From Streptomyces tailanensis (lineage in GTDB: Bacteria; Actinomycetota; Actinomycetes; Streptomycetales; Streptomycetaceae): 64,000 bases of DNA. The notes below the pieces were generated by a model, which was not told where the DNA came from, searched no databases, and worked only from the letters and a program-made list of their open reading frames with translations. Below, piece by piece: positions 31,290 through 41,342 of the stretch. Position numbers and translations under genes: made by a program. Location of the stretch: positions 62,001 to 126,000 of the forward strand of contig NZ_VTHJ01000007.1 of NCBI RefSeq assembly GCF_008386495.1, written 5' to 3'. Position 1 is the first letter of the stretch. Every line of letters starts with the position of its first letter.

Positions 31290-31426
31290 CGCCCCCGCCG
31301 CGGCCGATCCCGCTGAACGCCTCCTTCGGGAGGCCGAGCCCGATCGTACGAACGAAGTGATCTCAGTGGGGCAGAATGGGATCTTCCGCTCGGGGGGTCG
31401 GTGGTGCCCGGTTTAAGCTGGACTCC

Positions 31427-31705
31427 ATGGCCTACGAGATTCCGGTGACGCAAGCCAGGGCTGAGCTCGCCGATCTGATCAACCGCGTGGTCTACGGCGG
31501 CGAGCGCGTCGTCGTGACGCGGCACGGAAAGCCCCTCGTCGCCCTGGTCTCGGCCGCTGACCTGGAGCAGCTCGAAGCGCTCCAGGAGCCCGCCGAGGAG
31601 CCGGTGATCAGCGCGGTCTCCGGCGTCCGTGAGGTCGCGTCGGCCCCGCGCGAACAGCAGCGGTTCGGGATCACGGCGGAGCATCGGGGGAGCGGGGCGT
31701 CGTAG
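31427..31705 (+). CDS. Phd/YefM-type antitoxin (no toxin partner seen)
   Basis: A 92-residue protein starting YEIPVTQARAELADLINRV, the Phd/YefM DNA-binding fold, with VVVTRHGKPLVALVSAADLE. The C-terminus (EPAEEPVISAVSGVREVA) is the disordered toxin-binding tail of the family. The ATG at 31427 follows a TTTAAGCT sequence. No doc, relE or yoeB-like gene is adjacent; the next DNA holds decayed gene fragments. It is therefore an orphan antitoxin or part of a cassette whose toxin was lost. Confidence 0.85.
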   Translation: MAYEIPVTQARAELADLINRVVYGGERVVVTRHGKPLVALVSAADLEQLEALQEPAEEPVISAVSGVREVASAPREQQRFGITAEHRGSGAS

Positions 31706-31708
31706 CCA

Positions 31709-32153
31709 TAGGCGCGTCCCGGTCGGCTCGGGAACGCGCCGCCCGCATGGGCGGGGAAGAATCGGTCGAGGTGATACTCCAGCACCGCCGCGGCGGACTC
31801 CGGGCCGCGCTGGCCGATCAGCACGCTGCTGCCGAGCCCGCCGACATGGCGAGCAGGCTGATCGCCTCCCGCCGCGCGTCCGGGGCGGGGTCGAGCAGGC
31901 CCGTCTTCTGGGCCCGCCGGAGGAGGTCGGTCACGGTGTCCTCGGCGGCGTCGGGGTTCTTGATGAAGGGCTGGGCGGCAAGAGCCGGATCGTTCACCGA
32001 CAGGACGGCGTACGAGGTGCAGAGGAGATGGAACGTACGGCTCTCCTCGTCGGTCGGCAGGGCCGCCAGCAGCAGCGCCTCGATCGTCGCGCGCGGGCCC
32101 GGGTCGTCCCCGGCGGCCCGGACGCGGGCGGCGACGCGCTCCCCCGAACACAC
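31709..32153 (-). pseudogene. TetR-family regulator, truncated and frameshifted
   Basis: The minus strand encodes the ligand-binding half of a TetR regulator: ERVAARVRAAGDDPGPRATI, ESRTFHLLCTSYAVLSVND and DAAEDTVTDLLRRAQ. The frame should continue SAGLGSSVLIGQRGPESAAA, but a one-base deletion in the GGGC run near 31835 shifts it, so the in-frame reading ends early. The helix-turn-helix N-terminus is entirely absent: at about 32150 the sequence turns into the opposite-strand hydrolase fragment. Two independent lesions make this a pseudogene. Confidence 0.8.
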
Positions 32154-32807
32154 CCGACCTCAGCGCCGAGCGCCCCGTCTACGCCCTCGACACTCCCGGC
32201 GACCCGGGGCCGCAGCGTCCAGTACGCCCTCATTCACCAGCCCGAACACGCCGCCCAGTGGCTGGACGAGACGCTCGCCGGCCTCGGCCTCGACCGTGTC
32301 CATCTCGTCGGCAGCTCCCACGGCGGCTGGCTCGTCCTGAACCAGGCGCACCGCAGGCCCGACCGCCTCGCCTCGGTCACACCCCTCGACCCCTGCGGCC
32401 TGGAGAAGGTGGGGCTGCGCTTCTTCGTCTGGATCTTCGTCAGCCTCTTCGCGACCTTCGCACCCAAGGCGCTGCGCCTGCGCCTGGCGGCCTGGCTGGA
32501 ACAGCCGGCCCTCGTCTTACCCGAGCTGCGCACGATGATCAGGGCGGCGGTCCGCGCCTATCGCATCCGCCGCCCGGCACCGGTGCCCCTGACCGAGAGC
32601 GAACTGTCCATCATTCGTACGCCCCTCTACTTGGTGCTCGGCAGGCGCAGCCTCCTCGTGCACCCCCAACGGCAGCTGGAGCGCGTACCGCGCCTGATAC
32701 CGGGCGCCCGGGCCGAGATCGTCTCCGGCACCGGCCATGGACCGCGGATCGACCACGCGGAGGAGGTCAACCGCCGGATGCTGGCCTTCATGGCCTCGGT
32801 CGACTGA
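32147..32807 (+). pseudogene. Alpha/beta hydrolase, truncated and frameshifted
   Basis: The plus strand reads NTPDLSAERPVYALDTPGDPG, then one extra G in 32206-32209 shifts the frame to RSVQYALIHQPEHAAQWLDE, LDRVHLVGSSHGGWLVLNQA (nucleophile Ser), FFVWIFVSLFATFAPKALRL, and the catalytic His in GTGHGPRIDHAEEVN. Without the insertion it would be a standard streptomycete hydrolase, but roughly the first 60 residues, including the HGxG region, are missing. It abuts the truncated TetR fragment, so a divergent regulator/hydrolase pair lost its middle. Confidence 0.8.
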
Positions 32808-32951
32808 TGCGTGAAGGGTGATTCAGCGCCACTTGCCGAGGGCCGTGCGCGCCCGCTCGGCCGGTGAGCAGCCGAGGACCGCGCGCCCCCGTCCGCTACA
32901 GCGGGGGCGCACGGCCGGTCTGGGGTGGTGAGGCTGGGGGCCGGTCGCGAC

Positions 32952-34028
32952 TCAGCGCGCCGGGGTCGGCGCCGGGGCCGATGCAGGGCGGTCGGTGGCC
33001 CGCTCGGTGGTCTTCGTGGGGCGCTTGAGCATGTGGCCCAGGAAGACCGCTCCCAGTCCGAGCGCCGCCCACCAGGTCAGGGTGAGCGCCGGGCCGAGGG
33101 CCGCGGCGCCGTCGAAGAACGACACCGACCGCAGCAGGGACGCGCCCGCACCCGGCGGCAGCCACTGCCCGAGTGTGCCCACCGGTTCGGGCAGCATCTG
33201 GGGTGCGGAGGAGGCACCGGAGAAGGGGTTGCCGAGGAACACGATCAGCAGTGCGCCCAGGCCGATGCCCGCCCGGCCGAGCAGAGCGGCGAGTCCGGCC
33301 ACGGTGGCGCCCACGGCCAGCGTCGTCAGGCTCAGTGCGCCGGCTTCGGCCCACCAGTCGCCGGTGAGCACGCCGAGCCAGCTGTCGGCGATCGCGGTCG
33401 CGGCCACTCCGACCAGTACGGCCGCCCCGGTCAACGCGCCGACCGCACGCGCCCCGCGCAGTCCGAGCAGCGCGACGAGGGCGCCGGAGGCGGTACCGGC
33501 CAGTGCCAGCGGCAACACGCTCGAACCGAAGGCCGAGCCGCGCGGGTCGTTCGCGGGCGTCGCCACCACGTCGGTCGTCGCCACCTGGACCCCCGCTCGG
33601 GTGGCCTGCTGGGTCACGGCCTGCTGCAGCGACTGGGCGACCATCGGGCTCGCGGCCGAGGCGGTGAGCAGCTTGGGCCCCGTCTCGGTGACGACCACCG
33701 CGCCGTATACGGTCCGGTCCTTGATGGCCGCCCGGGCGGCGGCCTCGTCGGCGTAACGGTGGATCTCGAAGGCGCCCTCCCGCTGCTTGAGCCCGGTCTC
33801 GATCCGGGCGGTCGCCGCGGCAGGTCCCGCCACTCCGAGCGGCAGGTCGCGGGGCGCGGTGCGGGCGTTCGGCCAGGCGAAGGCCCAGAGCGCGAGCGCC
33901 GCGACGACGGGGATCAGGACGATGACCGCGACCATACGGCGACTCGGGGGTACCGAGTGGGCCGTGGCCTCGGCCGAGGTCGTGGCTGAAGCCTTGGCCG
34001 CGGTGGGTGGAGCGGACGTGGCGGACAT
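32952..34028 (-). CDS. Multi-pass membrane protein (ABC-2/YhgE-like)
   Basis: A 358-residue protein. A cytoplasmic N-terminus and a first membrane helix (about 32-52) precede a 100-residue extracellular domain (LPLGVAGPAAATARIETGLK, YADEAAARAAIKDRTVYGAV). Five to six helices follow (about 160-330). This topology is that of YhgE/Pip or ABC-2 type permeases, here without an ATPase gene. GGAGGAGGACCC before the ATG at 34028 fixes the start. It diverges from a TetR regulator with two matching operators between them, so it is probably the target and may act in export of a toxic compound. Confidence 0.85.
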   Translation of the reverse strand: MSATSAPPTAAKASATTSAEATAHSVPPSRRMVAVIVLIPVVAALALWAFAWPNARTAPRDLPLGVAGPAAATARIETGLKQREGAFEIHRYADEAAARAAIKDRTVYGAVVVTETGPKLLTASAASPMVAQSLQQAVTQQATRAGVQVATTDVVATPANDPRGSAFGSSVLPLALAGTASGALVALLGLRGARAVGALTGAAVLVGVAATAIADSWLGVLTGDWWAEAGALSLTTLAVGATVAGLAALLGRAGIGLGALLIVFLGNPFSGASSAPQMLPEPVGTLGQWLPPGAGASLLRSVSFFDGAAALGPALTLTWWAALGLGAVFLGHMLKRPTKTTERATDRPASAPAPTPAR

Positions 34029-34124
34029 GGGTCCTCCTCCGGGTCGACCGGTGGTGATCGACGGGGATCGGTACGGGGTGGGCGGCGATCTGCGGCTGCT
34101 GCGAGTCGGCCGCCCATCTAAAAA

Positions 34125-34141
34125 GAAGGAGCGTTCGTTTT
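34125..34141. promoter_or_regulatory. TetR operator copy 1
   Basis: GAAGGAGCGTTCGTTTT lies about 100 bp upstream of the membrane-protein start. It is identical, except for one base, to a second copy 56 bp away. The GGAACGTTCG-like core is nearly palindromic, as expected for a TetR dimer site. Confidence 0.65.
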
Positions 34142-34173
34142 CCTTTGCTTCACCATGCTCCGAAGGGTGCGCC

Positions 34174-34202
34174 TTGTCAAGAAGGAACGTTCGTTTTACG
34201 TT
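34174..34202 (+). promoter_or_regulatory. TetR-gene promoter with operator copy 2 between its boxes
   Basis: TTGTCA (34174-34179), 17-bp spacer, TACGTT (34197-34202). The spacer is the operator GAAGGAACGTTCGTTTT (34181-34197), so a bound repressor would exclude RNA polymerase. The predicted start of transcription is the A of the ATG at 34209, giving a leaderless message. Confidence 0.65.
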
Positions 34203-34208
34203 GGCGCC

Positions 34209-34838
34209 ATGCCCCGCGTATCCCAGGAGCGTCTCGACGCCCGCCGCCGCCAGATCCTCGACGCCGCCGCCCGCTGTTTCGCCCGCAACGGGTTTCATGC
34301 CACGTCGATGCAGGACGTGCTGAAGGAGGCCGATCTCTCCGCCGGGGCCGTCTACCGGTACTTCACCGGCAAGGAAGAGCTCATCGCCGCGATCGTCAAC
34401 GAGGTGCTGGGGGAGGTCGGCGGGGTCTTCGAGGAGGCCGCGCGCTGGCGCCCCCTGCCGCCCCCGGACGTGCTGATCGGGACGGTGATGCGCGCGGTCA
34501 TCGGGCACCGGCAGGGGTTGGGGGGCACGGAGCAGTCCCTGTATCCGAGGCTGATGGTCCAGGTGTGGGCGGAGACCCTGCGCAACCCGGAGCTGCACGC
34601 GATCCTCAGTGACGGTTTCGCCCGGGTCCGCCGACCGTGGATCGAGATCGTCGAGGGATACCAGGACGCCGGGGTGATGCGCGCCGACATTCCCGCCCTC
34701 AGTGTCGCGCGGACGCTGATCGCGGTCGCCCAGGGCTTTGTCGCCCAGTACGCGCTCTTCGGCGACGTATCGATCCAGGTGGTCGAGCTGGGGCTGAAGG
34801 CGTTGATGAGCATGGAGGACCCGGACGCCCGTACATGA
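34209..34838 (+). CDS. TetR-family transcriptional repressor
   Basis: A 209-residue regulator. The helix-turn-helix is at residues about 9-55: RRRQILDAAARCFARNGFHA, TSMQDVLKEADLSAGAVYRY and FTGKEELIAAIV. The C-terminal ligand domain includes WAETLRNPELHAILSDGF and ARTLIAVAQGFVAQYALFG. No Shine-Dalgarno sequence is present before the ATG at 34209, fitting leaderless transcription from the operator-overlapped promoter. It should repress itself and the divergent membrane protein. Longer in-frame extensions upstream run through the operator and are rejected. Confidence 0.92.
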   Translation: MPRVSQERLDARRRQILDAAARCFARNGFHATSMQDVLKEADLSAGAVYRYFTGKEELIAAIVNEVLGEVGGVFEEAARWRPLPPPDVLIGTVMRAVIGHRQGLGGTEQSLYPRLMVQVWAETLRNPELHAILSDGFARVRRPWIEIVEGYQDAGVMRADIPALSVARTLIAVAQGFVAQYALFGDVSIQVVELGLKALMSMEDPDART

Positions 34839-34969
34839 GCGGATCGCAGGTCGGTTAACGTCGCTGAAACGCCACCCAATTAGCCTGCGCCCACGCCACC
34901 AGCGATTTTGCCGGGTGGCGCGGCAACCGGACCCCGCACGGTCCGGAGCGAGGATGTGAGGTGGACGCC

Positions 34970-35272
34970 GTGCAACTGACCCCGCACGAGCAGGAGAGGC
35001 TGCTGATCCATGTGGCGGCGGACGTGGCCGAGAAGCGCCGGGCCCGAGGGCTGAAGCTGAACCACCCCGAGGCCGTCGCCCTGATCACGGCGCACATCCT
35101 CGAAGGCGCGCGGGACGGCCGTACGGTGGCCGAACTCATGGCGTCCGGGCGGAAACTGCTCACCCGGGACGATGTCATGGAGGGCATCCCCGAGATGATC
35201 CACGACGTCCAGGTCGAGGCGACCTTCCCGGACGGCACCAAGCTCGTCACTGTCCACGACCCGATCGTCTGA
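34970..35272 (+). CDS. ureA: Urease gamma subunit
   Basis: A 100-residue subunit of the nickel urease that hydrolyses urea to ammonia and carbon dioxide. It begins [20 protein letters not shown] and has [16 protein letters not shown] and VTVHDPIV, all standard. The GTG at 34970 gives the canonical QLTPHEQ start and has GAGGTGG seven bases upstream; GTG 34961 would add three unusual residues. It is the first gene of a six-gene urease operon, ureABCFGD. Confidence 0.97.
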   Translation: MQLTPHEQERLLIHVAADVAEKRRARGLKLNHPEAVALITAHILEGARDGRTVAELMASGRKLLTRDDVMEGIPEMIHDVQVEATFPDGTKLVTVHDPIV

Positions 35273-35281
35273 GGGGGCTCG

Positions 35282-35593
35282 ATGATTCCCGGAGAGATCC
35301 TCTTTGCCGAGGACTCGATCGTCTACAACGAGGGCCGTGAGGTCACCCGGCTGACCGTCCTCAACGCCGCCGACCGGCCCGTGCAGGTCGGCTCCCACTA
35401 CCACTTCGCCGAGGCCAACCCCGGCCTGGAGTTCGACCGTGCCGCCGCGCGCGGCAAGCGGCTGAACGTCGCCGCCGGCACCGCCGTGCGCTTCGAGCCC
35501 GGGATCCCCGTCGACGTAGAACTCGTTCCGCTCACCGGCGCCCGTGTCGTGCCCGGACTGCGCGGGGAGACCGGAGGTGCCCTCGATGCCTGA
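35282..35593 (+). CDS. ureB: Urease beta subunit
   Basis: A 103-residue subunit. [40 protein letters not shown] and [20 protein letters not shown] are the diagnostic stretches. It assembles with UreA and UreC into the (alpha beta gamma)3 core. The start is nine bases after ureA. Its last codons overlap the beginning of ureC by eight bases, indicating translational coupling. Confidence 0.97.
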   Translation: MIPGEILFAEDSIVYNEGREVTRLTVLNAADRPVQVGSHYHFAEANPGLEFDRAAARGKRLNVAAGTAVRFEPGIPVDVELVPLTGARVVPGLRGETGGALDA

Positions 35594-37307
35594 GATCTCG
35601 CGTGCCGCGTACGCCGACCTGTTCGGCCCGACCACCGGTGACCGCATCCGGCTCGCCGACACGGACCTGCTCGTCGAGATCGAGGAGGACCGCTCCGGCG
35701 GTCCCGGGCTCGCCGGTGACGAGGCCGTGTTCGGCGGTGGCAAGGTCATCCGCGAGTCCATGGGCCAGGCGCGTGCTACGCGCGCAGAGGGCACCCCGGA
35801 CACGGTCATCACCGGCGCGGTGATCATCGACCACTGGGGCATCGTCAAGGCCGACATCGGCATCCGCGACGGCCGGATCACCGGCATCGGCAAGGCGGGC
35901 AATCCCGACACCATGGACGGGGTCCACCCCGACCTGGTCATCGGCCCGGAGACGGAGATCATCGCGGGCAACGGGCGGATCGTCACCGCCGGTGCCATCG
36001 ACGCGCACGTCCACTTCATCTGCCCGCAGATCGCCGACGAGGCGCTGTCCGCCGGCATCACCACTCTCGTCGGCGGAGGTACGGGTCCGGCCGAGGGTTC
36101 GAAGGCCACGACGGTCACGCCCGGCCCCTGGCACCTCGCCCGCATGCTGGAGGCGATGGAGCAGTACCCGCTCAACATCGGCTTCCTGGGCAAGGGCAAC
36201 ACCGTCTCGCACGAGGCGATGCTGTCGCAGATCCGCGGCGGCGCGCTGGGCCTGAAGCTGCACGAGGACTGGGGGTCGACCCCGGCTGTCATCGACGCGT
36301 CCCTGACCGTCGCCGACCGCACCGGCATCCAGGTCGCGATTCACACGGACACGTTGAACGAGGCCGGGTTCGTCGGCGACACGCTCGCCGCGATCGCCGG
36401 ACGCGGCATCCACGCGTACCACACCGAGGGCGCGGGCGGCGGGCACGCGCCCGACATCATGACCGTGGTCTCCGAGCCGCACGTGCTGCCCAGCTCCACC
36501 AACCCGACCCGCCCCTACACCGTCAACACCGCCGAGGAACACCTCGACATGCTGATGGTCTGCCACCACCTGAACGCGGCGGTGCCGGAGGACCTGGCGT
36601 TCGCCGAGTCCCGCATCCGGCCCTCCACCATCGGCGCCGAGGACATCCTCCACGACCTGGGCGCCATCTCGATCATCTCCTCGGACGCCCAGGCCATGGG
36701 CCGGGTCGGCGAGGTCATCCTGCGGACCTGGCAGACCGCGCATGTGATGAAGCGGCGGCGGGGTGCGTTGCCGGGCGACGACCGTGCGGACAACCAGCGT
36801 GTACGTCGATATGTCGCCAAGTACACGATCAACCCCGCGCTCGCGCAGGGGCTCGCCCGCGAGATCGGGTCCGTCGAGAGCGGCAAGCTCGCCGACCTGG
36901 TGGTGTGGGAGCCCGCGTTCTTCGGGGTCAAGCCTCAGCTCGTGATCAAGGGCGGGCAGATCGCGTACGCGCAGATGGGCGACGCCAACGCCTCGATCCC
37001 GACCCCGCAGCCGATCCTTCCGCGGCCCATGTACGGCGCGATCGGACGGGCGCCGGCTTCGAACTCGTTCAACTTCGTGGCGCCCCTGGCCATCGAGGAC
37101 GGGCTGCCGGAGCGGCTCTCGCTGGGGAAGCGGTTCGTGGCGATCGAGTCGACGCGTGGGGTCACCAAGGCCGACATGCGCGAGAACGACGCGCGTCCCG
37201 AGGTACGGGTCGACCCCGACAGCTTCGCCGTGCACATCGACGGGGAGCTGGTGGAGGCCACGCCCGCCGCCGAACTGCCCATGGCTCAGCGCTACTTCCT
37301 CTTCTGA
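35586..37307 (+). CDS. ureC: Urease alpha (catalytic) subunit
   Basis: A 573-residue nickel metalloenzyme. Nickel ligands appear in [12 protein letters not shown]. The carbamylated lysine is in [14 protein letters not shown]. Further ligands and the mobile flap are in [25 protein letters not shown] and [34 protein letters not shown] completes the active site. Length is standard. The ATG at 35586 lies inside the end of ureB. All catalytic residues I can identify are present, so the enzyme should be active when matured by UreDFG. Confidence 0.98.
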   Translation: MPEISRAAYADLFGPTTGDRIRLADTDLLVEIEEDRSGGPGLAGDEAVFGGGKVIRESMGQARATRAEGTPDTVITGAVIIDHWGIVKADIGIRDGRITGIGKAGNPDTMDGVHPDLVIGPETEIIAGNGRIVTAGAIDAHVHFICPQIADEALSAGITTLVGGGTGPAEGSKATTVTPGPWHLARMLEAMEQYPLNIGFLGKGNTVSHEAMLSQIRGGALGLKLHEDWGSTPAVIDASLTVADRTGIQVAIHTDTLNEAGFVGDTLAAIAGRGIHAYHTEGAGGGHAPDIMTVVSEPHVLPSSTNPTRPYTVNTAEEHLDMLMVCHHLNAAVPEDLAFAESRIRPSTIGAEDILHDLGAISIISSDAQAMGRVGEVILRTWQTAHVMKRRRGALPGDDRADNQRVRRYVAKYTINPALAQGLAREIGSVESGKLADLVVWEPAFFGVKPQLVIKGGQIAYAQMGDANASIPTPQPILPRPMYGAIGRAPASNSFNFVAPLAIEDGLPERLSLGKRFVAIESTRGVTKADMRENDARPEVRVDPDSFAVHIDGELVEATPAAELPMAQRYFLF

Positions 37308-37342
37308 GGCTGTCGTGAGCGCAGAGGCTTCAGGGGTTTGTG

Positions 37343-38017
37343 ATGTCTAGGGCGGCGCTTCTCGTCCTGGCCGACGGCCGCTTTCCCGCCGGGGGGCACG
37401 CGCACTCCGGTGGGGCGGAGGCGGCCGTCAAGGGCGGGCTGATCACCGGGTCGGACGGGTTGGAGGCGTTTTGCCGGGGGCGGCTGCACACCGCCGGGTT
37501 GGTGTCGGCCGCCCTGGCTGCCGCCGCCGCGCTCGGTGTCGATCCGGTCGCTTTGGATGCCGCCGCCGACGCCCGTACGCCGTCCCTCGCCCTGCGGGTC
37601 GCCTCGCGGAAGCTGGGGCGGCAGTTGATGCGGGCGGCGCGGGCGACGTGGCCCTCCAGGGAACTGGACGTGGTGGCGCGGGAGTTCCCCAAGGGCGCGC
37701 ACCAGCCGGTGGTGTTGGGGGTGGCGGCGCGGGTGGCGGGGCTCGGGGCGGATGATGCGGCGTACTGCTCGGCGTACGAGAGCGTCAGTGGGCCGGCGAG
37801 TGCGGTGGTGCGGTTGCTGAGTCTTGATCCGTTCGACGCGACGGGGGTCTTGGCGCGGCTGGCGCCGGAGGTCGACCGGGTGGTGGGGGCTGCGGTCGAG
37901 GCGGCGGGGGAGGTGGTTGTCGGTGGGGTGGATGCCTTGCCTGCGGCTTCCGCTCCGCTGTTGGAGATCGGGGCGGAGGCGCATGCCGCGTGGCCGGTTC
38001 GGTTGTTCGCCTCGTGA
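37343..38017 (+). CDS. ureF: Urease accessory protein UreF
   Basis: A 224-residue all-helical accessory factor acting in the UreDFG complex that gates GTP-driven nickel delivery. It has LVLADGRFPAGGHAHSGGAE, SRKLGRQLMRAARATWPSRE and the C-terminal PLLEIGAEAHAAW. AGGGG lies upstream of the start. A GTG one codon earlier (37340) is an alternative. The sequence from about 37.4 to 38.0 kb is particularly rich in G-ending codons compared with ureC, but nothing suggests foreign origin. Confidence 0.94.
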   Translation: MSRAALLVLADGRFPAGGHAHSGGAEAAVKGGLITGSDGLEAFCRGRLHTAGLVSAALAAAAALGVDPVALDAAADARTPSLALRVASRKLGRQLMRAARATWPSRELDVVAREFPKGAHQPVVLGVAARVAGLGADDAAYCSAYESVSGPASAVVRLLSLDPFDATGVLARLAPEVDRVVGAAVEAAGEVVVGGVDALPAASAPLLEIGAEAHAAWPVRLFAS

Positions 38018-38093
38018 TTTTCCTCGCGGGGGCGAGGAAGCGCGGTCAGCAAGTACGACGGTATGAACGAGCAAGACCCAAGGAGCCGTTTTT

Positions 38094-38773
<680 letters not shown>

Positions 38774-38777
<4 letters not shown>

Positions 38778-39535
38778 CGACGGCCGGAGTCAGGGCCACC
38801 GCACGGATCGCCGCCCGCCTCGACGGGCGGGGCACCACGGCCCTGCCCGTACTGGAGAGCGACGGCCCGCTCGCGCTGCGCCGCACCCGGGGACGTGGCG
38901 ACGAGGCGCGCGTCATGCTCGTCGGCGCCATGAGCGGACCGCTCGGCGGTGACCGTTTCGCCGTGGAGGCGGAGGTCGGCGCGGGCGCCCGGCTGCACCT
39001 CGGGTCGGCCGCCGCGACGATCGCCCTGCCGGGGCAGAGCAAGGGCGAGGCCCGCTACGACGTACGGATCGACGTCGCCGCCGGAGGCGAACTGCGATGG
39101 CTGCCCGAGCAGTTGATCTCGGCGCAGGGCAGCGATCTGTGCGTGTCGACGCGCGTGGACCTCGCCGCCGGCGCGCGACTCGTGTTCCGCGAGGAGCAGG
39201 TGCTCGGGCGGGCCGGTGAGGATCCCGGGCGGCTGAGCAGCCGGCTCACCGTGCGGCTGGACGGGCGTACGCTGCTCGACCAGGAGGTGGCCTGCGGGCC
39301 GGGGGCGCCCGGCGGCTGGGACGGCCCCGCCGTACTCGGCGGGCATCGCGCACTGGGGCAACTCGTCGTCGTACGACCGGAGTTCGGAGAGCGGGCGCCC
39401 GAGCCGAGGGTGCTGGGGGAGTCCGCCGCGCTCACTCCGCTCGTCGGGCCCGCCGTACTCGTGACCGCCCTCGCGCCCGACGCGCTGCGGCTGCGGCGCG
39501 TACTCGACGAGGCCCTTGCCGCACTCGACGGCTGA
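38774..39535 (+). CDS. ureD: Urease accessory protein UreD
   Basis: A 253-residue scaffold that binds the urease apoenzyme and, with UreF, recruits UreG. Visible stretches are [47 protein letters not shown] and FREEQVLGR, typical of UreD. The ATG at 38774 overlaps the ureG stop. It is the last gene of the operon. Confidence 0.94.
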
Positions 39536-39677
39536 ACCGCACTCCGCTCAACGGGACATGCCATCCGGCTATCGGATTAGTAAAGAACGTCCCGCCCCCC
39601 TGTTCTCAGATGCCTCACAGGCACGAGGATCCCCGTGACCATTCGACACTTCGATTCGATGTACGGGGAGTTCCCTC

Positions 39678-41279
39678 TTGAGAGGTATGAGACCGACGAG
39701 GCGCGCGGCGGCCTTCGGGTCCGCCGGAGCGCTCGTCACGGCGACCCTGATAGCCGGCGCCGTCACGGCGCCGGTGGCCAACGCCGCCGAGACGGCCCGC
39801 ACGGTCCAGGACCGCGAGGCCAAGGGCGTCGCCGTCGCCGCGGCCAAGGCGGCGAAGAAGGGCGTCAAGTGGCAGGACTGCCCTGAGAGCTGGGGCCTGG
39901 AGAAGCCCATCAAGTGCGGCTGGGTCAGCGTGCCGCTCGACTACGCCAAGCCGAACGGCAAGCAGATCAAGATCGCCGTGGACCGTATCGGCAACACCGG
40001 CACGAAGAAGCAGCGCCAGGGCGCCCTCGTCTACAACCCGGGCGGACCGGGCGGCTCGGGTCTGCGCTTCCCGCGCCGGGTCACCACGAAGAATCCGCTG
40101 TGGGCGAACGTGGCCAAGGCGTACGACTTCGTGGGCTTCGACCCCCGTGGTGTCGGCAAGTCGGCGCCCATCTCCTGTGTCGACCCGCAGGCGTTCGTGA
40201 AGGCGCCCAAGATGGACCCGGTCCCGGACTCCGAGGCCGACAAGCTCAAGCAGCGGGGGCTCGCCGCCGACTACGCGGCCGGCTGCAAGAAGCGCAGCGG
40301 CGCGATGCTGCCGTACATGACGACGCCGAACACCGCGCGCGACCTGGACGTCATCCGGGCCGCCCTCGGGGAGAAGAAGCTCAACTTCCTCGGCGTCTCC
40401 TACGGCACCTACATCGCCGCCGTCTACGGCACCCTCTTCCCGACCCATGTGCGCCGCATGGTCGCCGACAGCGTGGTGAACCCCTCTCGCGAGAAGATCT
40501 GGTACCAGGCCAACCTGGACCAGGACGTCGCCTTCGAGATGCGCTGGAAGGACTGGACGAAGTGGGTCGCGAAGCACGACGCGACGTACCACCTCGGCGA
40601 CACCCAGGCCAAGGTGCAGGCCAAGTGGCTCGAACTGCGTGCCACCGCGAAGAAGAACCCGATCGGCGGGCTCGTCGGCCCGGCCGAGCTGATCTCCTTC
40701 TTCCAGAGCGCCCCGTACTACGACTCCGCGTGGGCGCCCATCGCCCAGGTGTGGAGCAAGTACGCCGCCGGTGAGACCCAGGCGCTGGTCGACGCGGCCG
40801 CCCCGGACCTCACCGACACCGCGGGCAACGCCGACGCGGAGAACGGCAACGCCGTCTACACCGCGGTCGAGTGCACCGACGCCAAGTGGCCCACCAGCTG
40901 GAAGAAGTGGGACCGCGACAACACCCGGCTGCACAAGAACTACCCGTTCATGACCTGGGCCAACGCCTGGATGAACCTGCCGTGCGCCACCTGGCAGTCC
41001 AAGCAGTACACGCCCGTGGACGTGAAGACCAAGAAGGGTCTGCCGCCCGTCCTGATCGTCCAGTCCACGCGTGACGCGGCCACCCCGTACGGGGGCGCCG
41101 TCGAACTGCACAAGCGGTTCAAGGGTTCCCGTCTGATCACCGAGACGAAGGCCGGCTCGCACGGAGTGACCAGCCTGACCAACCCGTGCGTCAACCAGCG
41201 CGTGGACACCTACCTGCTCACCGGCAAGGTGGGCAAGGCCGACGTGAAGTGCGCCCCGCACGCCACGCCGACGCCGTAG
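39678..41279 (+). CDS. tap: Secreted tripeptidyl aminopeptidase (Tap)
   Basis: A 533-residue exported serine peptidase that removes tripeptides from protein N-termini. The signal peptide runs FGSAGALVTATLIAGAVTAP to about ANAA. The alpha/beta hydrolase core shows YNPGGPGGSGLRFP, the nucleophile in LGVSYGTYIAAVYGT, VIRAALGEKKLNFLG and the late VQSTRDAATPYGGAVEL with His in GSHGVTSL. The TTG at 39678 is used, because GGGGAG lies nine bases upstream and the resulting leader has the same length as I recall for the Streptomyces enzyme. ATG 39687 is the alternative. A strong terminator follows. Confidence 0.93.
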   Translation: MRGMRPTRRAAAFGSAGALVTATLIAGAVTAPVANAAETARTVQDREAKGVAVAAAKAAKKGVKWQDCPESWGLEKPIKCGWVSVPLDYAKPNGKQIKIAVDRIGNTGTKKQRQGALVYNPGGPGGSGLRFPRRVTTKNPLWANVAKAYDFVGFDPRGVGKSAPISCVDPQAFVKAPKMDPVPDSEADKLKQRGLAADYAAGCKKRSGAMLPYMTTPNTARDLDVIRAALGEKKLNFLGVSYGTYIAAVYGTLFPTHVRRMVADSVVNPSREKIWYQANLDQDVAFEMRWKDWTKWVAKHDATYHLGDTQAKVQAKWLELRATAKKNPIGGLVGPAELISFFQSAPYYDSAWAPIAQVWSKYAAGETQALVDAAAPDLTDTAGNADAENGNAVYTAVECTDAKWPTSWKKWDRDNTRLHKNYPFMTWANAWMNLPCATWQSKQYTPVDVKTKKGLPPVLIVQSTRDAATPYGGAVELHKRFKGSRLITETKAGSHGVTSLTNPCVNQRVDTYLLTGKVGKADVKCAPHATPTP

Positions 41280-41295
41280 CAGGACCGGAAGGGTG

Positions 41296-41325
41296 AGGGG
41301 CGGCCGGATGACTCCGGCCGCCCCT
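41296..41325. terminator. Bidirectional stem-loop terminator
   Basis: AGGGGCGGCCGGA, loop TGAC, TCCGGCCGCCCCT: a perfect 13-bp stem between the convergent tap and epimerase genes, 16 bases after the tap stop. Confidence 0.85.
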
Positions 41326-41342
41326 TCCACGTGCCCGTCACC

